The position numbers and the translations under genes were made by a program. A stretch of 64,000 nt of DNA from Albugo candida (Eukaryota > Oomycota > Peronosporomycetes > Albuginales > Albuginaceae), in assembly GCA_905220665.1 (NCBI GenBank), contig CAJNAR010000144.1, forward strand, positions 992,001 to 1,056,000, written 5' to 3'. Within the stretch, counting starts at the first letter, position 1, and each line of letters opens with the position of its first letter. Below are positions 10,965 to 21,191 of the stretch, piece by piece. The notes beneath the pieces are model-generated. The model was not told the origin of the DNA, did no database searches, and saw only the letters and a program-made list of their open reading frames with translations.

Positions 10965-13230
10965 CCTTTGCATAACAAAATTTACCGACTCATTGCAGTA
11001 TTCTCTCGGTAACCCATACACGACAGCTAAATTATGCAGGGCACTGCTCCATCGGATCCTGGACAGTATTCGTTTGTATTCAGGTAGGCGTCCAAATTCT
11101 CCTCCACAGATCGATCACGAACGATGAAACAGTGTCGAATCGGATGCTTTGCTACAATTTCAGTCGCTTCGGCTGTCTCGGGTGTTTGTAGCGGAGCTAC
11201 TATAGATCCTTGCCAGAGGAAGGCTATCTGCTCGACGAGCAGATTAGTTTTTTAAAAGAACTCAACTCAACGAGTCAACAAGCTTATAAGCTTAAGGTCC
11301 TTGTTCAAGGGACCTAACGATTCAGGGAATCGACAACACAGCCACAAAGTGCACAAGATTTGAGACGCCATAAGTAGGTACGTGTATCTAACTGATCTAA
11401 AGAGGAATTGTTCCTCTTTTATTTTCATCTAAAAGAGTACCATACGCTAAACGTACCTAACCAAGGTACTAATGTCCGGTGGCTGACACACGTCAGCTCC
11501 CAAAGCGAATAACCTAAAGCGAATAATCCAAAGCGTCTCAAATGTGTACCGCACTGCATAACGGCTACTAACCGGCGTGTAACTCCGTTACATTGCTCCT
11601 TGAGCGCACAAGCGTGCTATCAGGTCATTTATTTTTGCAACATATATAGCCGAATAAATGGCTGTATTTACATTGTCTTATCGCTTTATTAGCTGATGAA
11701 TAGCAATCGAAGCATTTACGTCTTATTCTAAGCAATGTCCCATCTTACTCACCAGCTTTTACAAAAGCACAACTAGTCAAAGCTGATTAGCCTATTCGCA
11801 TCCATTTTGTCGGCTTCCACCTCTAAGATCACCTCTGCAAAGAGTACAGTGAAGAAGAGCGTCAAGCGAGATTTTTATCTTCTTTTTCGCTGAACGTATC
11901 GAAACGTTTGAGGGCCTCGATCGCCTGCGGCCAAAATCGCTTCAGATCTAAAGACTTCATGTCAAGCAAGGTGTAAACTCTACTTCTTATCCTATCCAGT
12001 GTCTTGAGGTCTTTGGACGAAAGTATAAATACTGCCTTTATATTGCGCATGAAAATATAAAGTCATCTTAGTGGATTGCAGGACGCCTTGGCTGAAAAAA
12101 TAGACCAAATTAGGATCTGTTCGAAGGTGCCAGGAGGAAATAATAGGTGCGAATCTAATGCAAGCCATAAGAAAGGCCTTCGCATTGCATCGAGCTTCTG
12201 TTTATAGAATTGCTTGATGGGATGCTCACCAGCCGTTTACAACAAAATTCCACCTGCATGATTCAAGAAGACGGATAAAGAGGATCCGGAACGCTATGGG
12301 GCAGCACCCTTAAGAAAGGGAGCATGCACTGCTCTGAACATGTAATATGGAAGCGATACTCTCAACCAAATGACAGAAAATGAAAGGCTGCAAAGATCAA
12401 AGGTCAAAAATGTATTTAAATCATCAGTCTGATAGCTTGATCATAAAGTGCACAAATTGTGACGATCATTGCGTGTGGGTAGTGATATCTACTGCTGATG
12501 CTTCTCGTGCCAAACTAATGTAGAAGTATTCCTCCCTTTTGATAAATTCGGCTTGATGTCGCGCCAGTTGCGAGTAGCCAATTGCCCATTCGTGGTCATT
12601 GTTACTTTGGTGTATTTCATCGGGCTTGATCTGAATTGTCACCTCACGATTTAAAGTTATTACAAAAGGGTGTTGGCTCGTTCCGCTCATATAGACGCGG
12701 GGTGGTAGCACAACATCATTTACGGTAAAGGTGACTTTCATCTCACTATTGTGAGATGATTCATTCGCTTGTCTAATATTCAAGATTTCCAAGGCCCACT
12801 TTTTGTCATCCTTGTTTAGTTGTCGGCCCAAAGTATGAAGCTCCCCTTCGCTCAATTGTTGAAGGGGATGTTCTTCTGGTTCTCTGGATCTCCCTGTGAT
12901 ATAAATTGTGTTCATATTGAATAGGTAGGAAAACGTATCACAATGCATGCCTTCACCATTGACATCGAGGTTAAAATCAATCGCAACACCGATCATTTCC
13001 GTCCCAGCAACGTTCAAGGTAGAGCACAACACTTCTCTTTCTGTCACTCCGATCCGTATCTTTGAGTTGAAGTGTTCATGCTGCTCGTGATAATCTTTAC
13101 AAACGTAACCACCTCTAGGAATTGGGCACGCGGGGTCCGCAGATGACTGTACGATATAGCATGTTGCTTGAAAAACCAGGCAAAATGGAGTGCGTGGAAT
13201 TTACATTGCAGTGGAGACCTTGTCCAGGAC
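10965..13230 (-). repeat. Arm A of an inverted segmental duplication (partner 32050-34010)
   Basis: Read on the minus strand, 11640-13230 matches 32050-33645 nearly base for base, including the 12466-13146 coding exon, its intron and a small downstream frame. Further out the match resumes in a more diverged form: 11000-11180 pairs with about 33825-34010. Arm A carries about 400 bp (11190-11590) absent from arm B, and arm B has about 140 bp (33650-33790) absent from arm A. The two arms face each other across about 19 kb of LINE and MULE sequence. Confidence 0.85.
11862..12050 (-). CDS. Small conserved frame (62 aa), possible exon
   Basis: Open frame beginning MRNIKAVFILSSKDLKTL and ending FSEKEDKNLA. 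It is preserved without stops or frameshifts in the other duplication arm (33230-33418), with only a few substitutions. It could be a tiny gene or the last exon of an unrecognised one. No family, signal peptide or membrane segment is seen. Conservation alone is weak evidence because the whole block is recently duplicated. Confidence 0.3.
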   Translation of the reverse strand: MRNIKAVFILSSKDLKTLDRIRSRVYTLLDMKSLDLKRFWPQAIEALKRFDTFSEKEDKNLA

Positions 13231-13276
13231 TGATATACTCCAGAATAGATAGAGATTGAGTAAAATATATCATCCT
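12466..13276 (-). CDS. Possibly secreted Cys-containing protein, two exons (intact copy)
   Basis: Exon 2 is 12466-13146 (226 codons). A 58-nt intron (13147-13204, GTAAAT..TACAG) joins it in phase to an upstream exon ending SPGQGLHCN, so the protein reads across the join as HCN-SSADPACPIPRGGYVC. The provisional start is the ATG at about 13276 (MIYFTQSLSILEY). Cysteines cluster near the N-terminus (four within about 60 residues, plus CST and HCD); the C-terminal two thirds are beta-strand-like and polar (VTFTVNDVVLPPRVYMSG, REVTIQIKPDE). No known family was recognised. The extracellular idea rests on the cysteines and pathogen context; the first exon does not show a clean signal peptide and may be incomplete. 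A frameshifted twin lies at 32050-32814. Confidence 0.5.
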
Positions 13277-13319
13277 TTGATTTACCAAACGAACGGCTGA
13301 GAGCGCTCAAAGCACTATC

Positions 13320-13984
13320 GCCAGAGATCTACTGGATTAAATCTTCGCGTAATATCATCATTATTATATGCATGGTAGGTCACAATGCGTCGCATTTGAT
13401 TTATCAATTTCCAAGTTTTATCAAGTCTGACGAGCAGTCCCACGATCAAAAACTACAGTCTTGCCTCGGCTCCTGACGCAATTTCGCACCGAGCATTGAC
13501 GTAACACGCCACGTCTGGCGTGTGAATCATTTTTAATGTAGAATGTCGGAGGGTGAAATACAAATATGTCGCAAGGCGTCTGTGAGGATGATCCAGGTGA
13601 ACGAGAGACAGCGTTTGGAAGGATTCAAATAAGCTTCAGTACTTGTGAGCGTACCAGCGCGCCTGTTACAGGATCTCGCGGGTTGGTGAAGCGGGGTTCT
13701 CTCTTTATAGGATTTATGGATCCGTTAAAGCGCAGTTCAGGTCTGGATACAGCACACATGAGCCTGTTTGTTGTACCAGTATGAATGCATTCGAAATCAG
13801 TACAATTCGTCAGATTTTCGATTCTATCTCCCAGGGGCCTATCGCGCGATGAATTTTACCGTTTACCAATCACGTTGTCAGTGTAAGTCGATAGTACGAG
13901 CTGCCTAACGTAAATCACATAAAGTAACGTTCCCCCACACTAGTTGCTCTTGTAGATTTTCCGCAATGATAATCCCTTTGCTGT
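13320..13984. other. No gene seen
   Basis: Spacer between the duplication arm and the LINE 5' region. It contains a short open frame at 13566-13784 without convincing features. I see nothing else that can be named. Confidence 0.4.
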
Positions 13985-14088
13985 ACTGTACTATAAACTT
14001 CTCAATTTGCCGGCTACTAAGTAACCCGCCAATTTAGTAAAAACAACTCGAAAAAACAACTTTTTTCACCTCTTTCCTCTCGAAAACA

Positions 14089-14241
14089 ATGGTTCAAGTC
14101 GACATATCGACACAACCAAGGGTGCTAGCGTCCACTTGTACTGACGTGGCAACCCTCATGAGTCACCCTGTTTTGGGTGATTGTATGATTGTGATCAGTC
14201 ATCACCCCTGTGTGATGACGTGGAAAGTACCCCCACCCCCA
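14089..14241 (+). CDS. LINE leader ORF overlapping ORF1
   Basis: An ATG-initiated frame of about 50 codons (MVQVDISTQPRVLASTC...) ends at a TGA inside the ORF1 frame. The long ORF1 frame has no ATG until well downstream (MRLYADGQ), so translation may start here and shift -1 near a C-rich stretch (about 14228-14240). Alternatively, it is simply 5' UTR. The second LINE copy keeps much of the same sequence, including a TGA at the matching position. Confidence 0.3.
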
Positions 14242-16562
14242 GTGTGACGGTACTGGTCAATACCGGTACTACAGGTGTCGGATGTGGTACCGGTGGTACA
14301 TGCGGTACTATCGTTGCCTCGTCACAGGATGACCCAAAGGCAACTGCAAGTGTGGACGACACTAAAAGTCCCACTTTGGCTGACCTGATCAGGTCACAGG
14401 AGTCCTTGCGTAAGGACCAGGCTAGAGCTCGGGCGAAATTTCGCGTGGAGCTTCCAAAGCCTAAAGCCTCGGACATCGAGTCTATTATGCGATTGTATGC
14501 TGATGGACAATATCCCGAGTGGTCGGTGTTGGCAGAAAAATTGGAGGCAGCGAGGCCTTTTAAGGTCTCCAAAGCCACCTTTCCCATGATGGAAACAGGT
14601 CAAGCGTTGGTGCGTACTCCAAATGGAAAAATCCTGTCTTCCCTTATGAAGGATCATGGGAATCCAGTATTCGAGAGTCTACTGGAGAGCAGAGCCATTG
14701 CTCAAGTCTCAAAGATGCCTGGTGGCAATCTTGGAGTGATGGTCTCCACCGAGGATGCTTGTCAACAGCTGGAGTGCCAGCCGATAACCATCCTCGGGTC
14801 TCAATACTTTTTTCGGGAGTACGATTCTCTCGAATCCAAATACTATCTGGATATATTTGGAGTGGGCGTGGAGGAAGAACGGATTCCGATTTTACGTTCC
14901 CTTCACAGTCTAGGATGTCCAGTAGTCTTTGCTACTTTCCGCGAAACTGTTCCGTGCAAGGGTGTCGTGATGTCGACGTGGAGAGTGTACTTTAGTACTC
15001 CTACATGCCCTCCACAGCTGGTCCGCATCGGTAAAGTATGCGAACAAATTGCATACGAAAAGATGCTTTACCCTGTGCGAGGGAAACACGCTCCTATCCC
15101 ATCGGAACGACCACGTTTTGGTCAACGTGGTCCTTATTGCTTGGATTTGTGCGCTATATCAACCACGGGAGCACGGCAACAACAATCGAACAAGCAAAAG
15201 AAAAAGCAAAACCACATCCAAAATCAACCGCAACAAAAACCACAACAGCAACCAAAACAAACAAACGCGCCAACGGAGCTCGTGGTGGCACCACAAAAAG
15301 TAGTGAAGCCAGTTCTCAGTCAAGAATTGAAAGCGAGGAAACCTGAACGGAAGCTATCCGATCAAATCTCGTTGGAGCTCAACACTCCCCCCACTATCAC
15401 ACCACCAGGAGCACAAGCTTTATTGCAACCCACACCTCCCATCCTCCAACTGACCAGTCAGTCATACTCACAACCACGGGTAGAGCGGGATGGGGATGTA
15501 TCCATGAAGTTGGCTTGGACGAGTGGAAAACGTAATCGGGTGGAGCCGTTCGACCAAATGGTCTCCAAAGCACCACCTCTTGCGCTTCCAAAACTAGCGA
15601 CGAGTAACTATTTTTCCGTGCTCGCAACTATGGAGGTGGAGATCGAAGAAGTAACAGCGGTTGCCAATCCAGAGAATGGCAATCGCGTCCAAATCATCCC
15701 CGTGAAAGCACGGATGCCAAAAGAGGTGGCCACCTCGAAAGAGGCGGCACACTTTTATCAAAAACGTCATACAACAATCGAGAAATCGGAACGACCAACC
15801 CGAGTTGGTGAAATAGGGGAGCTGATGGAAATCGATTCGAAAAATGCCCTTCACTCACTCCGACCGGACAAGCTGGTTCAAGCGGATTCTTGCATCCCTC
15901 ATGTGCGGAAGCTAATCCAGTTCTGCACAAATCCGGACAAAATCATCCGAGCGGCACTTGATCATCCGATCACGATGAATGGTGTGCTACTTTCGTGTAT
16001 GGAGTCGAATGATAAAGCTTTGGATGAAGTGGCTCATCTACTTATGATAAATCGCGTTTTTGCAACTCACAATCTCGGCGAAGATGTTACGTTTGCGACA
16101 CGATGGAGTCGCCACGTTGGTGGAAAAGTTCCCTCCAAGCGATCTGTACTGTTCGAGAAAGTAATGTCGTGGTGGACGTCAGTGCCGGACATCGTTATCG
16201 GTTTGACTCGAGCAACGAAAGCTCTCGCGTTGTTGGAACTTTTATTCATGTGTACTGCTCCGACATTCTACACCAACGACCACTGGATCCAATATCTCAC
16301 CGATGGACCAGTGATCTGGATTCCGGGTCATCATTGTCGTTTACTTCCAACCAATGTGATCATATCCTTCTTCCGCTCCGACGTTGGGATAAAGTGTTGG
16401 TCTCAATGGTTTGGAGGTAGATGGCGTGGACTTCTTCATGGTGACATCGCTGAGCTTTCCGTCAATCTCAGCTTTTTTCCAGAGGAGCACACAACACTTC
16501 ACCTCTCACAACAAGATGGTGAAATGAGGTTGATTACTGGTCCACTTCAGCGTGAATGCTAA
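14181..16562 (+). CDS. LINE ORF1 protein
   Basis: About 790 codons with no stop. The role in LINEs is RNA binding and RNP formation. Visible parts: a Ser/Thr/Gly-rich N-terminus, a globular first half (FFREYDSLESKYYLDIFGVG), and a Gln/Lys/Asn-rich linker (about residues 330-360; repeated Q and K runs) typical of nucleic-acid-binding disorder. A second conserved block near the C-terminus includes TRATKALALLELLFM and WIQYLTDGPVIWIPGHHC. No zinc knuckle or RRM could be recognised. The frame opens at a non-ATG codon, see the leader ORF entry. It overlaps ORF2 by about 11 nt. Confidence 0.75.
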   Translation: MYDCDQSSPLCDDVESTPTPSVTVLVNTGTTGVGCGTGGTCGTIVASSQDDPKATASVDDTKSPTLADLIRSQESLRKDQARARAKFRVELPKPKASDIESIMRLYADGQYPEWSVLAEKLEAARPFKVSKATFPMMETGQALVRTPNGKILSSLMKDHGNPVFESLLESRAIAQVSKMPGGNLGVMVSTEDACQQLECQPITILGSQYFFREYDSLESKYYLDIFGVGVEEERIPILRSLHSLGCPVVFATFRETVPCKGVVMSTWRVYFSTPTCPPQLVRIGKVCEQIAYEKMLYPVRGKHAPIPSERPRFGQRGPYCLDLCAISTTGARQQQSNKQKKKQNHIQNQPQQKPQQQPKQTNAPTELVVAPQKVVKPVLSQELKARKPERKLSDQISLELNTPPTITPPGAQALLQPTPPILQLTSQSYSQPRVERDGDVSMKLAWTSGKRNRVEPFDQMVSKAPPLALPKLATSNYFSVLATMEVEIEEVTAVANPENGNRVQIIPVKARMPKEVATSKEAAHFYQKRHTTIEKSERPTRVGEIGELMEIDSKNALHSLRPDKLVQADSCIPHVRKLIQFCTNPDKIIRAALDHPITMNGVLLSCMESNDKALDEVAHLLMINRVFATHNLGEDVTFATRWSRHVGGKVPSKRSVLFEKVMSWWTSVPDIVIGLTRATKALALLELLFMCTAPTFYTNDHWIQYLTDGPVIWIPGHHCRLLPTNVIISFFRSDVGIKCWSQWFGGRWRGLLHGDIAELSVNLSFFPEEHTTLHLSQQDGEMRLITGPLQREC

Positions 16563-19500
16563 GGGCTCCTCGATTATTTCAACGTGGAACAATGTCTCAG
16601 CACTCACGGTGAATGTTAATGGAATTCATAAAAATGGTCATCTTTTTATCGACCACATCTTATCACAACACTCCATTTGTTGTGTTCAAGAAACCAAGTT
16701 TCACGATCACAACCAACTGGAATCATTTCAATTTTTATTATCCTCAAAAATGCAGCACAAAATGTTTGTCAATGATCACAACAGTGCTTTTCTCCATCCG
16801 ACTCAAAACCGCAGTGGCGGCGTCATGACAATCCTTCGTTCGGACTTTCCCGGTTATACAACAGCTGAAGAACTCACCGATCGAAGCATTCGAAATCGTT
16901 ATTTGGTTCTGCGTCTTCTCATTCACGATGCACGGTGTATATTCACAATGTATATGCACCGGTCAAGGCCGAGGAACGAGTGGGTTTTTATGAGTTATTG
17001 CTTTCCAACACTTTCGAATCGACCGCAACACATATCGTATTTGGTGATTTCAACACACCACTCGATCCAGCTATCGATGCTTCGAGTGGAACAATTCGAC
17101 ACGAACCAAGTCGATTAGCGTGTTTGGAATGGCTTTCACAGTTGGGTGTGGTAGACGCTTGGCGAATCCAGCATCCGACTGAAAAAGTATTTACAGGACC
17201 ATTACCGCGCAAGAATCGACTTGATTATATCTGCATGTCGGAAGAGCTATTCAATATGGTATACAAAACCTCTGAGTATTTTCGTCCACGACATGCGGGA
17301 GATCATCTGGCACAAAAAGTAACTTTTGCAAATCCAACTCAATCACCCGGTCGAGGATATTGGAAATGCTCATTACGACTATTTGAATATCCTAAAGTTG
17401 TCGAAGCAATCCAATTGGAAGCGAATTTGGTGCTCAACCAGTTACGGACAACTTCGAATCCCGGTAAAATGTGGGAAAGCTGGAAGACGAAAATCAAGAA
17501 ACAGCTTCAAGGAATCGAAAAAAAGGTTGCACAAGATAGCCGACGCGATGTTGAGTCTAGCCAGCGTGTTTTGGAAGTCGCAGCAGCTCGATATCGCATC
17601 CACGACACCAATGAGTCACGGTACTTTTACGAATCGAGTCTCCAACAATTTCGACTTTCAGTCGAAAACAACGCGAAATACAACCAAGATGAAAGCTTCG
17701 ACCATCACGTGAAGCATATGGAGAACTCTTCAAAGTATTTTTTTCGCCCTCCGGATAGTTCTTGTCGTCGCGTGCCGATCGAAAATGTTACCAAAAAATG
17801 TGGTACAGTGACATCGAACCCGAGGGAGATTATTGACGAATTCAGAGATCATTGGGGTGGTGTCATGGGCTCTCTTTATAGCTCAGAGACCGACTCATAT
17901 GATCCAAGTGAAAGAAAGCAAAAAAAGTTACTCGATTCGATTCAAGTTTCACTTGCCTCAGCAGAGCAAGACCGTCTCTCCACTCGGTTAAGTACGACCG
18001 AGATGGCGGAAGCGATCAAGCACATGCGGAGTAGTTCTTCACCAGGTATGGATGGACTACCAGCTGCATTTTATCAGCTTGATCCGGAAACGTTTGGCGA
18101 GTGTCTGAAGATCGTGTTCGAATATCAGCTGGAAAGAGGAATTCTACTTCGATCACAACGTCACTCGGCAATAACATTATTGTACAAAAAAGGATCACGA
18201 GGTGATCCTGGCAACTATCGACCGATCGCACTGCTTTGTGTCGATGTAAAAGTACTTTCAAAAGTGTTGGCGTATCGATTGCAACATTTTTTGCCGAAAT
18301 TGATCCATCAAGATCAAAAAGCATTCGTGCGAGGAAGGTCAATGCATCATCATATTCGACATCTCACCGACATCCAAGACTTGGTCACTCATCGTGGGGA
18401 GGAAGCTTATGCGACTTTTCTCGACTTTGAGAAAGCTTATGATCGAGTCAATTGGACGTACATGTTTCGCGTTTTGGAAAAAATGGGCGTTGGAAAAAGT
18501 TTCATCGACTGGGTTCGTCTTTTGTACAATAACACAAAGGCGCAGTTGATGATTAATGGAAATATCACACCGTCCATTACACCACAACGTGGAGTGAAAC
18601 AAGGTGATCCTCTCTCAGCATTACTTTTTCTGATGACGATCGAACCTTTGGGAAATTTACTTCGACAGCATGAAGAACATGGCATTTGGATTAATAGCAC
18701 GACGGTCGCAACTGGATTATTTTTTGCGGACGATTCGACATTGCTTTCAGAGACACCAAATGGTGTTTTGACGCAACTCGAACTCGTCCAAGTCTATTGC
18801 GATGGATCGGGTGCGAAACTCAACTTGAGTAAATCACCTTTGCTCTCGTTGAATCGGACGAAGCCATGTCCACGTATTCCCAATTTGACCATAATGGGTC
18901 CGGAGGATTCGGTCAAGTATTTGGGTATTCCGTTCGGCCAGAAACCAACTCACTCGATGGTTATTTCAACTCTCGACAAGCGTTTTTACGATGGGTTTGG
19001 TGTATGGTTTCGACGAGCACGAACTGTCCGTGGTCGACTACTGGTTGCGCAGACGATGATTTTATCACGTTTGTGGCATTACACGATGCACGTAGACATA
19101 CCAGCAGCGACAATTCGACAGTGGCAATCGATGTTAAATCGATTTGTGCTTGGTCGGAAACACAAAAAAGATTCAAAACATGTTCACCTACTCAGCAAAG
19201 AGTTTTTATATCTTCGCCGACAAGATGGTGGACTACAAGTTCCTTTTTTGGTGGGACGACTAAAGCTACAACGTGTTCAATTCCTTCAGCAGTTCGCATC
19301 CGATGCGTCAACAATTATTCCTGCGAATTGGACAACTGCTTCGACGAAATTATTGCAACTTATCCAACCTTCCTTTGGACCACACACGCCGATGGATATA
19401 TTCACCATCGCACCAAATCGACATGGGAAAATGGTTCAATGGGAGAGCATATCGTCATGGTGGAAAAAACCATTTAGAATTTGGCATCAGATGGATTGGA

Positions 19501-20732
19501 GCATTTCAATATCAGATTTAAATGTTTCACAACGCCGTCAGTACTACATGGAACAGCCGATGTGGTTTCACTGCGACCAAAAATTACATTACGAAGCTGC
19601 TACTCGTCATCCGAGTACACAGAACGTTTGGTACAATCTTGGCATGGTGGATGAACCACATCGAACATTTCGAAAAACGTTTGCTACACTTTTCGACGTT
19701 CGAAGTTTGCAAGACTTTTTTCGTGAAAGCGACACATGGCCAACGAAGGAAGATTTCGTCGCCAACTATTACAACGACGAAGAGCAGAACACCTCGGATA
19801 TGTCTGAAGAAAAGTTGCTGAGTCGACTTTACAATGAAATCACTCAGATTCTCCAGCGTATCCACTCGACGATTGGTCTCATCACTTGGATTATACCAAC
19901 CACAAGTGGCAGATCATTTTATGTGGGAGTAAAAAGCAAGGAAAGGAAACATTATTTTCCATCTATTCCACGCTCACAACTCTCACGAATCGTCTGGAAA
20001 CCTCCCGAACCAACCAAGAGTCATCCGATGTCGACACATTGGTCATCACGGGAGAGATCGGACGCACTGGATTCAGAACGAGTTCGAACTTTTATGGCTA
20101 CATCACGGCATCTTCGAAAACGTGTATTACCAATTTTTGAGGATTTACAGTTTCGTATCGCCTTTCGAATGTTGCCAGTTCGATCTCGTTTCTGGTTCTT
20201 AACAAATATTCAGCCCGACATTATCTTGTGCACGCAGCCTTCGTGTGGGGCAGTGGAATCCGATCAACATCTCTTTCTGGAGTGCGACCACACGGCACAG
20301 TTATGGAGGGAGTTACTTCCTAGTTGGGATCAGTTTTTCTCCTCTCGACCACGTTGGACGCATATTGCATGTGCAATCGTACCAACACTACGGTTGGATT
20401 GGAAAGATTATTTATCAATTATCTCAGATTTATGGCTTGCATTGCAAGCGGTGACACTGCACTTCGTCTGGACAGATCGGAATCGTCGTTTGTTCGATCA
20501 TCGATCAGCAACTCCGACAGTTCCAGCACTTTCCGTCATTTACACCACGTTTAGTGCGCACGTTCGGTACTTTCGAAGACAGTGTTACGACCAAGAGGAA
20601 CGCATTCGGCTTGCAAAGGTACTGGATCAACTCGCAACGCAAGGATCATTTGGTGGATTTTTCAGAAGTCGAAGATCATTGCTGCGGGTCCGGCACAGGC
20701 GAGTGGAACGGCAAGTGCAACTCGGATCCTAG
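16552..20732 (+). pseudogene. LINE ORF2: endonuclease-reverse transcriptase, one frameshift
   Basis: Makes the nick and copies the element RNA at the target site. The endonuclease part starts at SALTVNVNGI, with VQETKFHD (catalytic Glu) and GDFNTPLDP, then HAGDHL as the terminal D/H motif. The RT follows: YKKGSRGDPGNYRPI, FLDFEKAYDRV, GVKQGDPLS and the catalytic FADD (about 18724-18735). A CxxxxC..H..C zinc-finger-like motif (LCTQPSCGAVESDQHLFLEC) lies near the end. The frame changes near 16934: upstream codons reach ...LLIHDA, and the continuation VYIHNVYAPV is in another frame. The second LINE copy has an extra base here, so this copy lost one nucleotide. No RNase H domain was seen. Confidence 0.88.
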
Positions 20733-21061
20733 TCCTAGTTGGCTGGTCATGCTCACCGTAGTGTGGCGCACACCAATTTGCAAACCACGGTACTTTTGGA
20801 CCATTCTTACAACTTTACAAACTTACCACTTAACAACTTTACAACTTTCAACATCTATCCGTTACACGATGGACACACTCTCGTACTGTAGTGGTGAACG
20901 CTACCGCACTGCAGAACTAGCAACGAGGGACATATTATCAACTCTCACAGGTATTCTCGAAACGTTTTTATATGTATATATGTTATTTAAGATAGCCTAG
21001 GCAACTAGAGAAGTCAGTTAGTCTAATTCTAGTAATATAGACACCTTCAACTGTACTGTAC

Positions 21062-21089
21062 TATACATGTACTGTACAGTACATGTATA
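21062..21089. repeat. 28-bp perfect palindrome
   Basis: The sequence from 21062 to 21089 equals its own reverse complement, centred on CTGTACAG and built of alternating TAC/GTA steps. It sits between the end of LINE copy 1 and the repeat at 21091-21191. It could form a cruciform or be a junction of palindromic termini. Confidence 0.85.
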
Positions 21090-21090
21090 A

Positions 21091-21191
21091 AGAGCTCAGC
21101 TCATTACTTCGCTATATCAAAGCGCCCTGACTACCCTTGGCAACTACGACACGTAGAGGAGCTCAACCTCATAAGTTTGGTGAAGACACTT
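21091..21191. repeat. About 100-bp repeat, inverted copy at 10416-10516
   Basis: See the partner entry. This copy directly precedes the 5' end of LINE copy 2, at CTTCTCAATTAGGCGG. The same CTTCTCAATT start also opens the shared 5' region of copy 1 (about 14005), suggesting it marks the LINE 5' end. Confidence 0.7.

Larger units (their letters stand above)
13985..20990 (+). mobile_element. L1-like non-LTR retrotransposon (LINE), near-complete copy
   Basis: Carries an ORF1 (14181-16562) and an ORF2 (16552-20732) with APE-type endonuclease, reverse transcriptase and a C-terminal zinc-finger region, the order found in L1/Tx1-like LINEs. The 5' limit is set by where similarity to the second copy (from about 21190) begins. 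The 3' limit is approximate, because no poly(A) tail or clear target-site duplication could be identified. ORF1 is uninterrupted for nearly 800 codons and ORF2 seems to have only one frameshift, so this insertion is young. Confidence 0.88.

Noticed and set aside
18866..20554. Plus-strand frames of 80-200 codons inside LINE ORF2
   Set aside because: Alternate-frame shadows of the reverse transcriptase frame, which carries the conserved motifs.
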